From positions 62,001 through 126,000 of the forward strand of contig JAENVS010000041.1 in the NCBI GenBank assembly GCA_016650445.1: DNA of 64,000 bases, written 5' to 3'. The notes under the pieces were generated by a model. That model did not search any database. It was not told the DNA's origin and worked only from the letters and a program-made list of their open reading frames with translations. Made by a program: the position numbers and the translations under genes. Positions 62,943 through 64,000 of the stretch are shown here, piece by piece. The DNA comes from Frankiaceae bacterium (GTDB lineage Bacteria; Actinomycetota; Actinomycetes; Mycobacteriales; SCTD01). Each line of letters opens with the position of its first letter. Position 1 is the first letter of the stretch.

Positions 62943-63391
62943 GTCACGAGGTGCGCTCCGTGACAGTCGACATTGCGGCACCCGCCGCGTTCGTGTGGGA
63001 GGTGCTGCTCGACTACCCGCGCTACCCGGAGTGGAACCCGTACACCGTCCGGGTCGAGTCGACGTGCCTGCTCGGCGACCCCGTCGACCTGTATCTGCCG
63101 GACCCGTTGAAGCCGGGCGAGCTGATGCACCAGCGCGAGTGGATCTGCCTCGTCGACGCGCCGCGGCAGTTCGCCTACGAGATGCACCCGACGCCGGAGC
63201 TCGACGTACATGCCCGAAGGGACCAGTACGTCGAGGAGACCGGGCCGGAAGCGTGCCGCTACTGGACGACCGACGTGTTCAGCGGTCCGCTCGCCGACCT
63301 GGTGATGGAGCACAGCGGTGCGTGGGTGAAAGAGGGCTTCGACGCAGTGGCACACGCGCTGAAATCACGTTGCGAGAGCCTGGCAGGCTGA
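62939..63391 (+). CDS. SRPBCC family protein
   Basis: Protein of 150 residues with the pattern VTVDIAAPAAFVWEVLLDYP and YPEWNPYTVRVE, typical of polyketide-cyclase/START-like domains. The long C-terminal helix begins near EHSGAWVKEGFDAVAHAL. The ATG overlaps the SDR stop in ATGA. It likely binds the lipid handled by the operon. Confidence 0.88.
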   Translation: MSHEVRSVTVDIAAPAAFVWEVLLDYPRYPEWNPYTVRVESTCLLGDPVDLYLPDPLKPGELMHQREWICLVDAPRQFAYEMHPTPELDVHARRDQYVEETGPEACRYWTTDVFSGPLADLVMEHSGAWVKEGFDAVAHALKSRCESLAG

Positions 63392-63396
63392 GCGGC

Positions 63397-63813
63397 GTGA
63401 GGATCGAGCTGACGGGTTCGTTCGTACTGTCCGCGCCCATGGAGCAGGTGCGGCCCATGTTCACCGCGGAGGGTGAGCGGGCGTGGGCTCCCGGCTGGGA
63501 CCCGGAGTGGGCCGACGCCGAGCACGTCCACGAGGTCGGCGAGGTGTGGTCGACCAGCGGCCCGCCAGCGACGACCTGGATCACGGTGCAGGCGGACCCC
63601 GACTGCGTGCGGTATGCCCGCGTCGCGATCGGTGACAGCGCCGGCATCGTCTCGGTGTCCTTCGCGCCGGCGGACGACGGCACACGCGTGACGGTCGCCT
63701 ACGACCTGTCCGCGCTCAGCCCCGACGGCGCGGTCCGGCTCACCCAGTTCGAGGCGTCGTACGGCGACATGCTCGAGCACTGGCGGGTCTTTACCAGCAG
63801 GGCACTCGAGTAG
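63397..63813 (+). CDS. SRPBCC-like protein
   Basis: Protein of 138 residues: LTGSFVLSAPMEQVRPMFTA, ERAWAPGWDPEW and the C-terminal helix LTQFEASYGDMLEHWRVFTS. The WAPGWDPE block is common in a small START-like subgroup. The GTG at 63397 is five bases after the previous stop. It is the second such fold in a row and the end of the operon. Confidence 0.83.
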   Translation: MRIELTGSFVLSAPMEQVRPMFTAEGERAWAPGWDPEWADAEHVHEVGEVWSTSGPPATTWITVQADPDCVRYARVAIGDSAGIVSVSFAPADDGTRVTVAYDLSALSPDGAVRLTQFEASYGDMLEHWRVFTSRALE

Positions 63814-63817
63814 CTCG

Positions 63818-63833
63818 GTCCCGCGATCGGGAC
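63818..63833. terminator. stem-loop at the end of the last operon
   Basis: GTCCCG and CGGGAC form a perfect 6-bp stem with the 4-base loop CGAT, four bases after the last stop codon. No U tract follows. The remaining bases to 64000 contain no gene I can support. Confidence 0.4.
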
Positions 63834-64000
63834 GTGCCACAACCCGGGCCGGACGCATCCCAGCGGAGTCGAGTTGTCCACAGGAGGAGAACCGGCCCTA
63901 CACGCCTCGCTGTCGAGACCGGCTCCGCACGCGGGTATCGGGATGACCCGGGTGTTCACTACTGGAGCGGCGGAGGGTCTGCTCGCAAAAGTTGGGAGAC

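Noticed and set aside
63874-63882. TTGTCCACA, a perfect actinobacterial DnaA-box sequence, with a related palindrome at 28464-28477
   Set aside because: Single isolated boxes; no cluster, AT-rich region or dnaA/dnaN genes, so no origin is supported.
1-64000. CRISPR arrays, tRNA or rRNA genes, insertion sequences, att sites
   Set aside because: I saw no regularly spaced repeats, cloverleaf or rRNA motifs, transposase or integrase domains. The HNH/DUF222 gene alone does not define a mobile element.

Overview
The window is chromosomal DNA of a high-GC actinomycete. Coding is dense, GTG starts are common, and most neighbouring genes overlap by 1-8 bases. It looks like a nocardioform or Nocardioides-like soil actinobacterium, but the genus is an inference. 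Nearly all of it is a steroid (cholesterol-type) catabolic locus. I recognised its genes from remembered similarity to the Mycobacterium/Rhodococcus pathway. No database search was run.

Layout. (1) 1-14611, minus strand: an acyl-CoA dehydrogenase pair resembling FadE26/FadE27, a MarR regulator, the Rieske 3-ketosteroid 9alpha-hydroxylase KshA, a small Cys-containing protein, its reductase KshB, an SRPBCC protein, and a complete Mce4-type importer (yrbE4AB, mce4ABCDEF, start of a Mce-associated gene). (2) 14664-27632: the KstR2/HIP region for the C and D rings: an Rv3548c-like SDR, FadE30 with a small partner, IpdA, IpdB, IpdC, IpdF, EchA20 and a histone-like protein. These are followed by convergent FadD3, then KstR2, FadE31, a FadE32/33-like protein and an extra enoyl-CoA hydratase. 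(3) 27638-35688: a non-steroid interval with a DUF4253 gene that looks frameshifted, a DUF222/HNH protein, a pterin dehydratase, VanZ, GNAT, a large cyclase/ATPase regulator and a lipoprotein. (4) 35699-40077: FadA6, an SDR and a KstD-family dehydrogenase on the minus strand, with a divergent IclR regulator. (5) 40163-42266: an LPXTG-type wall protein and a SnoaL-like protein. (6) 42270-50523, minus strand: the A/B-ring operon, a Delta4-(5alpha)-ketosteroid dehydrogenase followed by HsaA, C, B, E, G, F, D and an SRPBCC protein. (7) 50652-57731: SDR, dihydrodipicolinate-reductase-like protein, ECF sigma factor with membrane partner, methyltransferase, esterase and wax ester synthase/DGAT. (8) 57794-63813: two operons preceded by KstR boxes and not part of the textbook pathway: LLM oxidoreductase, NTF2-like protein and CysQ; then DUF1214, sulfotransferase, SDR and two SRPBCC proteins.

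Regulation can be read directly. Two KstR2-type operators (core CAAGCGCTTG) lie at 14638-14651 and 23977-23990. Four KstR-type operators (TnnAACnnGTTnnA) lie at 39171-39184, 50534-50547, 57761-57774 and 59910-59923. The KstR gene itself is not in the window. Functionally, Mce4 would import sterol, FadE26/27 would start side-chain oxidation, KstD/KshAB/HsaABCD would open rings A/B, HsaEFG would process the small fragment, and FadD3/FadE30-33/IpdABCF/EchA20/FadA6 would degrade the remaining propionate-bearing C/D-ring acid. The best candidates for something undescribed are the KstR-box modules at 57.7-63.8 kb and the apparent KstR2 control of the kshAB-mce operon.
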